64,000 bases of DNA from Actinomycetota bacterium (GCA_026003015.1 BPGL01000001.1:359353-423352), one strand, 5' to 3'. Counted from the first letter of the stretch, positions 49,465-57,220 are shown. The notes: generated by a model from the letters alone, not told the origin. A program made the numbers and translations.

Positions 49465-50773
49465 GCGGGCCCCGGGTCGTGCTCGTCGGTCGCCGCAACG
49501 TCGGGAAGTCGACCCTTGCCAACCGCCTGGTCGGTGGCCGGGAGGCGATCACGCACGATCTTCCGGGCGTGACCCGCGATCGGCTGGAGCTCGAGGTCTC
49601 CTGGGGCGGCCGCCGGTTCTGGGTCGTCGACACCGCGGGCTACGAGCCGCGCGCGAGCGGGGTCGACGCCGAGGCGATCGCGCAGACGGACCGAGCCCTG
49701 GCCGAGGCTGACGCCGTCGTGCTCGTCGTGGACGCGCACGCGGGGATCACCGAGGACGACGCTCGCGTCGCGCGCCGCCTGCGCCGAGCGCGGGTTCCCG
49801 TCCTGCTCGTCGCGAACAAGGTCGATGGCCCGAACCAGGAGCCGGACGCGGCGGTGTTCCATCGCCTCGGGCTGGGGGCGCCGCTGGCCGTCTCGGCCCT
49901 GCACGGCCGGGGGGTCGGAGAGCTCCTCGATCGGCTCGCCGACGTCGTGCCCGAGCGGGTGGAGGCCGACGAGCGACCGGAGCCGGAGCCGCGCTTCGCG
50001 ATCGTCGGTCGTCCGAACGTCGGGAAGTCGAGCCTGTTCAACCGGCTCGTCGGCGACGAGCGCGCGGTCGTGTCGGCGTCGGCCGGAACGACGCGCGACG
50101 CCGTCGACACCGTCGTGCGCTGGCCGGGCCACGGCCCGGCCCGCATCGTCGACACGGCGGGGCTCCGACGGGGGACCCGGGTGCGGGGCGTCGAGTACTA
50201 CGGCGTGCTCCGCTCCGTCGAGGCGATCCGCCGAGCCGGGGTGGTCCTGCTCGTGCTCGACGCCACCGACGGCTTCACGACCGAGGACCGCAAGATCGCG
50301 CGGCGCATCCTCGACGAGGGGCGGGCGCTGCTGCTGGCGGCGAACAAGTGGGACCCTCGTCCGGGAGCCGGCCGCGGCGTTCGAGGAGCTCGCGGCGCAG
50401 GCCCGGGCGTTCGCCGACGCCGAGGTCGTCCGCACCTCCGCCCGAACCGGCCGCGGCGTCGCTCGGATCCCGCCCGTGCTGTTCGAGCTCCACGCGAGGT
50501 GGAGGCGACGGGTTCCAACCTCGAGCGTGAACGAGGAGCTCCACGCCGCCCAGCGAGAACGACCGCCCGCTCGGGGCGTGGGAACGCTGCGCTACGCCAC
50601 GCAGGTGCGCGCCGGTCCGCCGACCTTCGTCGTGTTCGGGGCCGCGCGCGAGCCGGACCCGGGCTACCAGCGCTACCCTGGAGCACCGGCTCCGGCGGGC
50701 GTTCGGCTTCGGCGGCGTGCCGATCGAGCTCCGCTTCCGGATCCGGCGGGAGCGCAGGTCCCGGGGCCGGTAG
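49461..50773 (+). pseudogene. der: Ribosome-assembly GTPase Der (EngA), two frameshifts
   Basis: Double GTPase for 50S assembly. The first G domain has VLVGRRNVGKSTLANRLVGG (Arg where Pro is usual), GVTRDR, DTAGYEP and NKVDG; the second has IVGRPNVGKSSLFNRLVGDE, GTTRDAVD, DTAGLRRGTRVRGVEYYGVL and NKWD. After NKWD the frame shifts: one extra C in GGGACCCTCG near 50352 is needed to continue as LVREPAAAFEELAAQARAFA and the KH-like end. A second extra C in CTACCCTGG near 50681 must go to reach EHRLRRAFGFGGVPIELRFR and the TAG at 50771-50773. Corrected length is about 436 residues, normal. Both extra bases extend short C runs. The gene is essential in bacteria, so consensus errors are the likely cause. 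Confidence 0.88.
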
Positions 50774-50776
50774 AAT
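50771..50776 (+). promoter_or_regulatory. -10 element of tRNA-Pro (TAGAAT)
   Basis: TAGAAT overlaps the der stop codon and lies 10 bases before the tRNA; transcription would start just before the mature 5' end. Confidence 0.45.
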
Positions 50777-50786
50777 CGGCTCTCCG

Positions 50787-50863
50787 CGGGGCCGTGGCGC
50801 AGCTTGGGTTAGCGCGTCTGACTGGGGGTCAGAAGGTCGCCGGTTCGAATCCGGCCGGCCCGA
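50787..50863 (+). tRNA. tRNA-Pro (GGG)
   Basis: The anticodon stem-loop CTGACTGGGGGTCAG gives anticodon GGG (50823-50825). D-arm GCGC/GCGC and T-arm GCCGG-TTCGAAT-CCGGC are perfect, and the discriminator is A73 at 50863. No CCA is encoded (ACCG follows). The 3' acceptor strand CGGCCCG would pair fully with CGGGCCG, giving the C1-G72 pair typical of bacterial tRNA-Pro, but the DNA reads CGGGGCCG, one G more. The D-loop is also at the long end. An extra base in the sequence would explain the acceptor stem. Confidence 0.92.
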
Positions 50864-50866
50864 CCG

Positions 50867-51493
50867 ATGGGAGCCGAGGGGAGCGACGGCGGGCGCGGCG
50901 CGCCCAGGCGCGTTCTCACCCTGCCGAACCTGATCTCGGCGGCCCGGATCGCGGCGATCCCGGTCTTCGTGGGGTTGATCCTGCGCCCCGACACGACCGC
51001 GTGGGGCCTCGCGCTGTTCGCGGCCGTCCTGGCGACCGACTGGGTCGACGGGCTCCTCGCGCGGCGGACGGGGCAGGTGAGCGAGCTCGGGAAGCTGCTC
51101 GACCCGGTCGCGGACCGACTGGCCATCGGGGCCGGCCTCGTCGCGCTGGTCGCCCGGGGCGCGTTCCCGCCGTGGGCGGCGGCGGTGATCCTCGGTCGGG
51201 ACGCGCTGGTGCTCGCCGGTGGGGCGCTCGCCCTGTGGCGCCGAGGCGTGCGGATCGAGGTGCGCTGGCTCGGCAAGGTCGCGACCTTCACCCTCATGCT
51301 CGCCGTACCGTGGATCGCGTGGGGACGCCTCGGCCTGCCGCTGGCCGAGGCCGCGATCGTCTGCGGCTGGGTCGCGTTCGCCGTCGGCGCCGCCGAGTCC
51401 TGGGGCGCCGCCGCGATCTACGCGCGCGACCTGCGCCGCGCGCTCGACTCCCGACACGGGTATCGTTCGGGTCGCGCCGCAGCAGGGCCGTGA
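50867..51493 (+). CDS. pgsA: CDP-alcohol phosphatidyltransferase (phosphatidylglycerophosphate synthase-like)
   Basis: A 208-residue membrane enzyme that transfers a phosphatidyl group from CDP-diacylglycerol to an alcohol, probably glycerol 3-phosphate. The signature D-x2-D-G-x2-A-R-x8-G-x3-D-x3-D appears as DWVDGLLARR and GKLLDPVADR (about 58-88). Four to five membrane helices follow (VILGRDALVLAGGALAL). The ATG is 4 bases after the last base of tRNA-Pro with no room for a ribosome binding site; its message is probably made by tRNA processing. The alcohol acceptor is inferred. Confidence 0.83.
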   Translation: MGAEGSDGGRGAPRRVLTLPNLISAARIAAIPVFVGLILRPDTTAWGLALFAAVLATDWVDGLLARRTGQVSELGKLLDPVADRLAIGAGLVALVARGAFPPWAAAVILGRDALVLAGGALALWRRGVRIEVRWLGKVATFTLMLAVPWIAWGRLGLPLAEAAIVCGWVAFAVGAAESWGAAAIYARDLRRALDSRHGYRSGRAAAGP

Positions 51494-51504
51494 AGGAGGA
51501 GTCC

Positions 51505-51900
51505 GTGGAGTTCCCCGACGACCTTCGCTACACGAAGGAGCACGAGTGGGCGCGCCGTGAGAACGGTCGCGTCCGCGTGGGTATCACCGACTACGCGCAA
51601 GACGCGCTCGGCGACGTCGTCTACGTCGACCTCCCCGAGGTCGGTGCGCGCGTCAGGGCGAACGAGCCCCTGGGCGAGGTGGAGTCGACGAAGTCGGTCT
51701 CCGACGTCTACAGCCCGATCACAGGCACGATCCTCGAGCGCAACGCGGCGCTCGAAGACCGCCCCGAGCTCGTCAACGCCCAGCCCTACGGCGACGGGTG
51801 GCTCGTCGTGATCCAGCCCGACGATCCGTCCGAGCTCGACGGCCTCCTCGACGCGGGGGGCTACCGCGCGTTCGTCGAGGCCGGCGGGCAGGAGGGCTGA
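51505..51900 (+). CDS. gcvH: Glycine cleavage system H protein
   Basis: Carries the aminomethyl group on lipoate between the P and T proteins. The 131 residues contain LRYTKEHEWARRENGRVRVG, ITDYAQDALGDVVYVDLPEV and the lipoylation site EVESTKSVSDVYSP (Lys about 63). GTG at 51505 is favoured by AAGGAGGA at 51493-51500; an earlier in-frame GTG at 51490 has no site. As in M. tuberculosis it heads the FHA-MerR-bfn-MerR run, while the two P subunits lie 6 kb downstream. gcvT is not in the window. Confidence 0.95.
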   Translation: MEFPDDLRYTKEHEWARRENGRVRVGITDYAQDALGDVVYVDLPEVGARVRANEPLGEVESTKSVSDVYSPITGTILERNAALEDRPELVNAQPYGDGWLVVIQPDDPSELDGLLDAGGYRAFVEAGGQEG

Positions 51901-52018
51901 GCCCGCGGGTCTCGCAGGGCCGGGGCGTCGCCCGCGGGCCGCTGGCGGCGCGACCACGGCCTCGACCCACGCTCGAGGGTGACGTGCGGCGTCGGTCGAG
52001 ACCTGGTGTGTCGGCAGG

Positions 52019-52047
52019 TTGACCCTTCGTCGGCGCTCCGGTAGCGT
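52019..52047 (+). promoter_or_regulatory. Promoter of the FHA gene (TTGACC-17-TAGCGT)
   Basis: TTGACC at 52019-52024 and TAGCGT at 52042-52047 with a 17-base spacer; start expected near 52054, leaving a leader of about 70 bases. The 224-base gap after gcvH also carries a repeated CGAGGGT motif (51973, 52060-52071). No other gene is seen in the gap. Confidence 0.65.
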
Positions 52048-52124
52048 GCATGGCGCATCGAGGGTCGAGGGTGTGTGACTTCCCCGACCCTCGCCTCGAG
52101 GCATGAGCGGACGGAGGGTGGAGG

Positions 52125-52583
52125 GTGTTCTGCACGCGCTGTGGACATCCGAACCGTGACGACGCGCGGTTCTGCGCGAAGTGCGGGGCTCCGCTGGAGG
52201 ACGATGCCACCCTCACCCTCGTCCCGATCGAGCAGGAGGACGACCAGCGCGCGGACGTCGGGATCCCCGCCGCGGAGCTCGAGCCGGGCCAAGCGCTCCT
52301 GCTCGTGCGGCGCGGGCCGACCGCGGGCTCCTCGTTCCTGCTCGCGGAGGACGTGACGACCGTGGGCCGCAACCCCGACAGCGCCGTGTTCCTCGACGAT
52401 GTGACGGTCTCGCGCAAGCACGCGGTCGTCGAGCGTCGGTCCGACGGCTGGTTCGTCCGGGACCTCGGGAGCCTGAACGGGACCTACGTCAACGGCGAGC
52501 AGGTGGACGAGGCCGCGCTCGCCTCGGGCGACGAGGTGCAGATCGGTCGGTTCAAGCTGACGTTCGTCACCGGAGGGAACTGA
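52125..52583 (+). CDS. FHA-domain protein with N-terminal zinc ribbon (GarA-like)
   Basis: A 152-residue protein. The C-terminal FHA domain (about 48-145) is very close to mycobacterial GarA: GPTAGSSFLLAEDVTTVGR, DDVTVSRKHAVVERR, DLGSLNGTYVNGEQVD and GDEVQIGRFKLTFVTG, with the phosphothreonine-binding Arg, Ser and Asn present. GarA controls 2-oxoglutarate and glutamate metabolism and is switched by phosphorylation of an N-terminal ETTS motif. Here that tail is replaced by a zinc ribbon, CTRCGHPNRDDARFCAKCG, followed by DDATLTLVPIE, whose threonines could take the phosphate. GTG at 52125 has GGAGGGTGGAGG before it. Position after gcvH is as in M. tuberculosis. Confidence 0.88.
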   Translation: MFCTRCGHPNRDDARFCAKCGAPLEDDATLTLVPIEQEDDQRADVGIPAAELEPGQALLLVRRGPTAGSSFLLAEDVTTVGRNPDSAVFLDDVTVSRKHAVVERRSDGWFVRDLGSLNGTYVNGEQVDEAALASGDEVQIGRFKLTFVTGGN

Positions 52584-52589
52584 GCGCCG

Positions 52590-53327
52590 ATGGCCGGCAC
52601 GCGCAACTACCAGTCGATCGGGGAGGTGCTGGTCGCGGTCAAGACCGAGTTCCCCGACATCACGATCTCCAAGATCCGGTTCCTCGAGTCCGAGGGGCTG
52701 ATCGATCCGGAGCGGACGCCGTCGGGCTACCGCAAGTTCTACCCGCGAGACGTCGAGCGGCTGAAGGCGATCTTGCGGATGCAGCGCGATGAGTACCTTC
52801 CGCTGAAGGTCATCAAGGAGCGTCTGGCCAAGATGGACGCCGGCGAGGCCCCAGACGCCTCGCCGGCGGCCGAGCCCGGGTCGGCGGAGGCGCGCACGCC
52901 CGCGGCCGTGGCCGGCACCGAAGAGCTGGCCGAGCCGCCGACGGGCCTGCAGATGTCGCTCGAGGAGATGGCCACGGCCACCGGCGTGGATCGGGACCGG
53001 ATCAAGGAGCTGGAGTCGTTCGGGATCGTGTGCTCCCACGGTCCCGAGGGCGCCCGCTACTACGACGGCGACGACTACATCGTCCTGTCGATCGCGAAGG
53101 ACTTCTTCCGCTTCGGGATCGAGCCACGCCATCTAACGATGTACAAGCACTTCGCCGACCGCGAGTCGGCCTTCTTCGAGGCGCTCGTGGCCCCCATGCT
53201 GCGCCAGCGCAACCCGGACGCCCGGCGGGCCGCCGCGCAGACCCTCGCCGAGCTGGCCGTCACCTCGCGCAAGCTGAAGCAGGCCCTGCTGCGGACGAAC
53301 CTGCGCGAGCACCTCACGGCGACGTGA
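52590..53327 (+). CDS. ftsR: MerR-family regulator, FtsR/Rv1828 type
   Basis: A 245-residue regulator with an N-terminal MerR helix-turn-helix (SIGEVLVAVKTEFPDITISK, IRFLESEGLI, RTPSGYRKF) and a C-terminal part with a second MerR-like helical segment (LSIAKDFFRFGIEPRHLTMY). No cysteines for metal binding are present. Rv1828 and its Corynebacterium counterpart FtsR share this architecture; FtsR activates ftsZ. A role in cell division is inferred from that. It lies 6 bases after the FHA gene and overlaps the PBP5 gene by GTGA. Confidence 0.87.
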   Translation: MAGTRNYQSIGEVLVAVKTEFPDITISKIRFLESEGLIDPERTPSGYRKFYPRDVERLKAILRMQRDEYLPLKVIKERLAKMDAGEAPDASPAAEPGSAEARTPAAVAGTEELAEPPTGLQMSLEEMATATGVDRDRIKELESFGIVCSHGPEGARYYDGDDYIVLSIAKDFFRFGIEPRHLTMYKHFADRESAFFEALVAPMLRQRNPDARRAAAQTLAELAVTSRKLKQALLRTNLREHLTAT

Positions 53328-54589
53328 GCCTCGTGGGTCGCCGCGCGCTCGCGGCCCTCGCGGGGGTCGCGGTCGTCGCGGCTCACGTCGTCCTGCTCGG
53401 ATGGGCCGGCGCCGAGGTCGGTCCGCCGCCCCCCACGCCGGTGCCCCCCGACGGCCGCCCGTCGCCGTTCCCCTCGGTCCTCGCGACCCCCGCCGACGCG
53501 CTGGCGCCGCCGGCTCTCGGGGCCACAGCGGCGCTGCTCGCCGACCTCGACCGCGGGCAGGTGCTGGAGGGCAGGGCCGTGGATCGACCCCTGCCGATCG
53601 CGAGCCTCACGAAGATCATGACCGCCCTACTCGTGCTCGAACGCGCCGACCTCGACCGGGTCGTCGAGGTCGACCCGCGGGCCGTGTTCGGGCCGCGCGA
53701 CTACGGGGCGACCTCGACGCTCGGGCTGCGAGCGGGGGAGCGCCTGCGGGTCGAGGACCTCCTGTACGGTCTGCTGCTCGGGTCGGCGAACGACGCGGCG
53801 GAGGCGCTCGCGATCCACGTGGCCGGCGACGTGGACCGCTTCGTCGCGTTGATGAACCGCCGCGCGCAGACCCTGGGGATGCGGCGCACGAGGTTCGCCT
53901 CCGCGACCGGGCTCGACGACCGGGGCCGTTCGACCGCCCGAGACCTCCTCCGTCTCGTGCGTCGGGCGATGAGCGACCCGCGGTTCGCCCGGATCGTCGC
54001 GACGCGGCGCCACCGCATCCCCGGCCCGCACGGTCGCGACCGCATCGTGCAGAACCGCAACGTCCTGCTGTGGCTGTACGAGGGGGCGACCGGTGTGAAG
54101 ACCGGGTACACCGCCGGGGCGGGGGCCTGCCTCGTCGCGACCGCCGAGCGGGACGGGCGCCGGCTCGTGGCGATCGTCCTGGGGGATCGGACGGAGGCGT
54201 TCTCCGCCGCCGCGGCGCTCCTGAACCACGGGTTCGACGGCTACACCGAGCGCACCTTCGTGCGTGAGGGCGAGCCGCTCGGCGCCGTCGACCTGCCGAC
54301 CGGGACCGTGCCGGTCGTCGCCGGGGCGTCGGTGGAGGGGCTCGTGCCCACGCTGCGCCTCGAGGAGGTCGAGCGACGGCTCGTTGTCACCCCGCCCGGG
54401 ACCCCGCCCGAACCCGGCGCGGTCGTGGGCACGGTGCGCGTCGAGATCCCGGGTCGGCTCCTGGGGTCGGCGCCGGTCGTCGTCGCGGCGTCCTCGGCTC
54501 CGCCGCCCCTCGGGGGGACGTGGTGGCAGCGAGCGACGGCCGCCGTCGCTCGCGCGATCGCCGAGGTCGTGGTGGGGTTCGCGCGCTGA
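53324..54589 (+). CDS. dacA: D-alanyl-D-alanine carboxypeptidase (PBP5/DacA type)
   Basis: Trims the terminal D-Ala from peptidoglycan stems outside the membrane. The 421 residues start with a signal segment (RRALAALAGVAVVAAHVVLL), then a Pro-rich linker, then the serine peptidase domain with SLTKIMTALLVLE (S-x-x-K), SANDAAE (S-x-N) and VKTGYTAGAG (K-T-G). A beta-rich C-terminal domain ends in an amphipathic segment (QRATAAVARAIAEVVVGFAR) likely to bind the membrane. It is inserted in the gcvH-FHA-MerR-bfn run, where mycobacteria have no such gene. Confidence 0.92.
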   Translation: MSLVGRRALAALAGVAVVAAHVVLLGWAGAEVGPPPPTPVPPDGRPSPFPSVLATPADALAPPALGATAALLADLDRGQVLEGRAVDRPLPIASLTKIMTALLVLERADLDRVVEVDPRAVFGPRDYGATSTLGLRAGERLRVEDLLYGLLLGSANDAAEALAIHVAGDVDRFVALMNRRAQTLGMRRTRFASATGLDDRGRSTARDLLRLVRRAMSDPRFARIVATRRHRIPGPHGRDRIVQNRNVLLWLYEGATGVKTGYTAGAGACLVATAERDGRRLVAIVLGDRTEAFSAAAALLNHGFDGYTERTFVREGEPLGAVDLPTGTVPVVAGASVEGLVPTLRLEEVERRLVVTPPGTPPEPGAVVGTVRVEIPGRLLGSAPVVVAASSAPPPLGGTWWQRATAAVARAIAEVVVGFAR

Positions 54590-54610
54590 GGGCGCGGCCG
54601 GCGCGCTTGC

Positions 54611-54616
54611 TAGGCT
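54611..54616 (+). promoter_or_regulatory. -10 element of the phosphoribosyltransferase gene (TAGGCT), probable leaderless promoter
   Basis: TAGGCT ends 8 bases before the ATG at 54625; no binding site is visible. Confidence 0.5.
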
Positions 54617-54624
54617 CGGCCCCG

Positions 54625-55200
54625 ATGTCGGAGGCCGTGCGCGTCCTGGTCGGGCGAGCGGACCTCGCCCGCCGGGTCCGGGAGCTCGGGCGCGCGATCA
54701 CCGAGGACTACGCGGGGCGCCAACCGGTCCTCCTGTCCGTGTTGAAGGGGGGCGTCTGGTTCCTCGCCGACCTGGTCCGCGCGATCGACCTCCCGCTGGA
54801 GGTCCACTTCCTGGCGATCAGCCGCTACGGCGACGCCGAGGAGTCGCAGGGCCGGGTCCAGATCCTGCTCGACGTCGACGTGGACATCGCCGGACGCGAC
54901 GTGCTGCTGGTCGAAGACATCGTGGACACCGGACTCACCTGCCGCTACCTGCTGTCGGTGCTCGCGGCCCGAGACCCCGCCTCGCTCGAGGTGTGCACCC
55001 TGCTGGACAAGGCGGCGCGCCGGATCGTCCCGCTCGTGCCGCGCTACGTCGGGTTCCAGTGCCCGGACCGCTTCGTGATCGGCTACGGCCTGGACGACCG
55101 CGAGCGCTACCGGAACCTGCCCGACCTGCTCCAGGTCGAGGATCTGGCGTCCCTGCGGGCCGCGGCCGAGCCGCTGGAGGCTCCGCCGGCTCGGGCCTGA
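54625..55200 (+). CDS. hpt: Hypoxanthine(-guanine) phosphoribosyltransferase
   Basis: Salvages hypoxanthine and guanine with PRPP. The 191 residues contain the PRPP motif VLLVEDIVDTGLTCRYLLSV, VLLSVLKGGVWFLADLVRAI and FVIGYGLDDRERYRNLPDL, all typical of the enzyme. A short Ala/Glu tail follows. Leaderless start. Between PBP5 and bfn, so again an addition to the mycobacterial order. Confidence 0.93.
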   Translation: MSEAVRVLVGRADLARRVRELGRAITEDYAGRQPVLLSVLKGGVWFLADLVRAIDLPLEVHFLAISRYGDAEESQGRVQILLDVDVDIAGRDVLLVEDIVDTGLTCRYLLSVLAARDPASLEVCTLLDKAARRIVPLVPRYVGFQCPDRFVIGYGLDDRERYRNLPDLLQVEDLASLRAAAEPLEAPPARA

Positions 55201-55203
55201 CGG

Positions 55204-55232
55204 TTGTTTGTTCCCCGGGGCGTCGCTACGCT
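55204..55232 (+). promoter_or_regulatory. Promoter of bfn (TTGTTT-17-TACGCT)
   Basis: TTGTTT at 55204-55209 and TACGCT at 55227-55232, 17 bases apart; start expected about 7 bases before the ATG, with no Shine-Dalgarno sequence. Confidence 0.55.
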
Positions 55233-55246
55233 CGGTAGCGGTCACG

Positions 55247-55720
55247 ATGATCGAGATGGAGCTGACCGGGGTTCGGGTGGAGCTGCCCACGAACCAGCCG
55301 ATCGTCCTGCTCCGCGAGCGGGAGGGTGACCGCTACCTGCCGATCTGGATCGGCGCGGCGGAGGCGGCGGCGATCGCGCTCTCGCTCCAGGGCGTCGTCA
55401 CCCCCCGTCCGATGACGCACGACCTCATGAAGAACATCCTCGAGGACCTCGCCGTGCGCGTGCGGCGGATCGTGGTGACGGAGCTACGGGACTCGACCTT
55501 CTACGCCACGATCGAACTGGAGCGCGACGACGCCACGATCGAGGTCTCGTCCCGACCGTCCGACGCGATCGCGCTTGCCGTGAGGATGTCGGTCCCGATC
55601 TACGCGAGTGAGGAGGTCCTCGACGAGGCCGCGATCCTGATCCCTGGCGAGGAGGAGGAAGAGGTCGAGCGCTTCCGCGAGTTCCTCGACAACGTGAGCC
55701 CGGAGGACTTCGCGACCTGA
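55247..55720 (+). CDS. Bifunctional nuclease family protein (DUF151)
   Basis: A 157-residue protein of the DUF151/BFN family: MIEMELTGVRVELPTNQPIV, LPIWIGAAEAAAIAL, RPMTHDLMKNILEDL and SRPSDAIALAVRMSVPIYA are all diagnostic. Plant members cut DNA and RNA; the bacterial role is unproven. It is Rv1829 in the M. tuberculosis order, between the two MerR genes. The acidic tail EEEEEVERFREFLDN is common in actinobacterial members. Confidence 0.93.
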   Translation: MIEMELTGVRVELPTNQPIVLLREREGDRYLPIWIGAAEAAAIALSLQGVVTPRPMTHDLMKNILEDLAVRVRRIVVTELRDSTFYATIELERDDATIEVSSRPSDAIALAVRMSVPIYASEEVLDEAAILIPGEEEEEVERFREFLDNVSPEDFAT

Positions 55721-55751
55721 GGCCCCGCAGGGCGCCGCGACGGGCCGACCG

Positions 55752-56237
55752 CTAGGGGCGCCAGAAGAAGACCGTGACCCACAGCGCCCCGTCGCGGCGG
55801 ACCGCGCCGATCGCGACACGGGTGAAGGCGCGGTTCAGGATGTTGCTCCGATGCGGGGCGGACCGCATGAACGCCCGGTGCAGTTCCTCCACGCTGCCCG
55901 ACGGCACCATCCCGACGTTCTCGCCCCACCAGGACCAGCGCCGCCCGTCCAGGTAGTAGGCCGGGGCGTTCCACGTGTGGAACAGGCGGCCCTCGCGCGC
56001 CATCCGGGCGCTGTGACGGCGGGCGAGCTCCGAGAGCTCGGCGTGGATCCGGACCCGGTGCAGGTTCTCCTGCAGGCGGGCGTCGTTCGTCTCGCGGAGC
56101 ATCGCGCGGCGGTCGCGCACGCTCAGCGGCGGCGTCGCCGCCAGGGCCGAGCCGGCCAGCGCGCCGACGACCAGGGCGACGACGACCCCCGCGACGGCGG
56201 CTCGGACGCCGGCGCGGTGCCTGCTGCGAGCAGCCAT
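55752..56237 (-). CDS. Secreted CAP-domain (SCP/PR1-like) protein
   Basis: A 161-residue exported protein. The signal peptide is RHRAGVRAAVAGVVVALVVG with an ALA-A cleavage site near residue 34. The CAP domain has ELSELARRHSARMAREGRLFH, WGENVGM and FMRSAPHRSNILN with the cavity His and Glu positions. CAP proteins bind ligands or act in the cell wall; no specific role is known. ATG at 56237 has GGAGGAGA upstream and is preferred to an in-frame ATG 12 codons earlier. It faces the second MerR gene. Confidence 0.87.
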   Translation of the reverse strand: MAARSRHRAGVRAAVAGVVVALVVGALAGSALAATPPLSVRDRRAMLRETNDARLQENLHRVRIHAELSELARRHSARMAREGRLFHTWNAPAYYLDGRRWSWWGENVGMVPSGSVEELHRAFMRSAPHRSNILNRAFTRVAIGAVRRDGALWVTVFFWRP

Positions 56238-56342
56238 GCCTGATCTCCTCCCGACGTGGTTCCGGGTGCCCATCCGCCGTGGTCATCGGCGCGCGGACCG
56301 GGGGACTTGAGGGGGGCCCGAACGGATCAGCCACCGGCTCGC

Positions 56343-56371
56343 TTGACGGGCCTCCGTCGGGCCCCTACGCT
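56343..56371 (+). promoter_or_regulatory. Promoter of the second MerR gene (TTGACG-17-TACGCT)
   Basis: TTGACG at 56343-56348 and TACGCT at 56366-56371 with a 17-base spacer. The leader of about 28 bases carries CATCGTTCGAACTTCCG, which includes the palindrome GTTCGAAC. Confidence 0.65.
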
Positions 56372-56405
56372 GGCGAATCACATCGTTCGAACTTCCGGAG
56401 CCGTG

Positions 56406-56858
56406 ATGGTTGCGACCGACGTCGAGCAGGGCTACCGCGTCCCCGAGGTCTGCCGGATCGTGGGGATCACGTACCGCCAGCTGGACTACTGGGCCCGAAC
56501 GGGGCTCGTCACGCCGTCGATCCGCGACGCGACGGGCAGCGGCAGCCAGCGCGTCTACTCGTTCCGAGACCTCGTCACGCTCAAGGTCGTGAAGAACCTG
56601 CTGGACACCGGGGTCTCCCTGCAGCGCGTGCGCGCTGCCATCGACCACCTGCGGCGGATGGACCGGCCGCCCCACGGCGTCACGCTGATGTCCGACGGGC
56701 GGGGGATCTACGAGGCGCATTCCCCCGAGGCGGTCGTGGACCTCCTCCGCGGCGGTCAGGGCGTCTTCGCGATCGCGGTGGACCAGGTCTGGCGCGACCT
56801 CGAGTCCTCCCTGGCCCGCCGCCCGACGCGCCGACGGAGGGCCGCCGCCGGGTCGTGA
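56406..56858 (+). CDS. MerR-family regulator, Rv1830 type
   Basis: A 150-residue regulator. The helix-turn-helix reads YRVPEVCRIVGITYRQLDYW, then SGSQRVYSFRDLVTLKVVKN, LLDTGVSLQRVRAAIDHLR, and a C-terminal part VVDLLRGGQGVFAIAVDQVW. It is strongly similar to Rv1830, which lies between bfn and gcvP in M. tuberculosis. No metal-binding cysteine cluster is present. GTGA overlap with the next gene couples them. Confidence 0.9.
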   Translation: MVATDVEQGYRVPEVCRIVGITYRQLDYWARTGLVTPSIRDATGSGSQRVYSFRDLVTLKVVKNLLDTGVSLQRVRAAIDHLRRMDRPPHGVTLMSDGRGIYEAHSPEAVVDLLRGGQGVFAIAVDQVWRDLESSLARRPTRRRRAAAGS

Positions 56859-57220
56859 GCGCCGAGCTCGCCGACGAGGTTCCGAAGAGCGAGCGGACCG
56901 CGTTCGCGCACGCCTCGGAGCGTCAGTTCGCGAGGCTGCTCGACTTCTACCAGATCGCGTGGGAGTACGAGCCCCGCTCGTTCGACATCGACTGGGACCG
57001 CGACGGCAACGTGACCCAGCGCTTCACCCCCGACTTCTACCTCCCCGAGTTCGACCTGTACATCGAGATCACGACGCTCAACCAGAAGCTCGTCACGAAG
57101 AAGAACCGCAAGGTTCGGCGGCTCCGGGAGCGCTACCCGGAGATCAACTGCAAGGTCTTCTACCAGCGCGACTACCTGTCGCTCGTGACGAAGTACGGCC
57201 TCGAGGACGCCTCGGGGTGA
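56855..57220 (+). CDS. Predicted PD-(D/E)XK-like nuclease-fold protein
   Basis: A 121-residue protein. The centre reads FTPDFYLPEFDLYIEITTLN, followed by KLVTKKNRKVRRLRERYPEI and KVFYQRDYLSLVTKYGL. A PD dipeptide, then IEIT after a strand, then basic helix and a strand pattern, resembles PD-(D/E)XK nucleases of the Vsr or DUF559 type, but the usual Lys of E-x-K is Thr, with lysines two turns later. The N-terminus AFAHASERQFARLLDFYQIA fits the helix before the core. It overlaps the MerR gene by GTGA and lies 53 bases before gcvPA. Function unknown; nuclease activity unproven. Confidence 0.6.
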   Translation: MSAELADEVPKSERTAFAHASERQFARLLDFYQIAWEYEPRSFDIDWDRDGNVTQRFTPDFYLPEFDLYIEITTLNQKLVTKKNRKVRRLRERYPEINCKVFYQRDYLSLVTKYGLEDASG

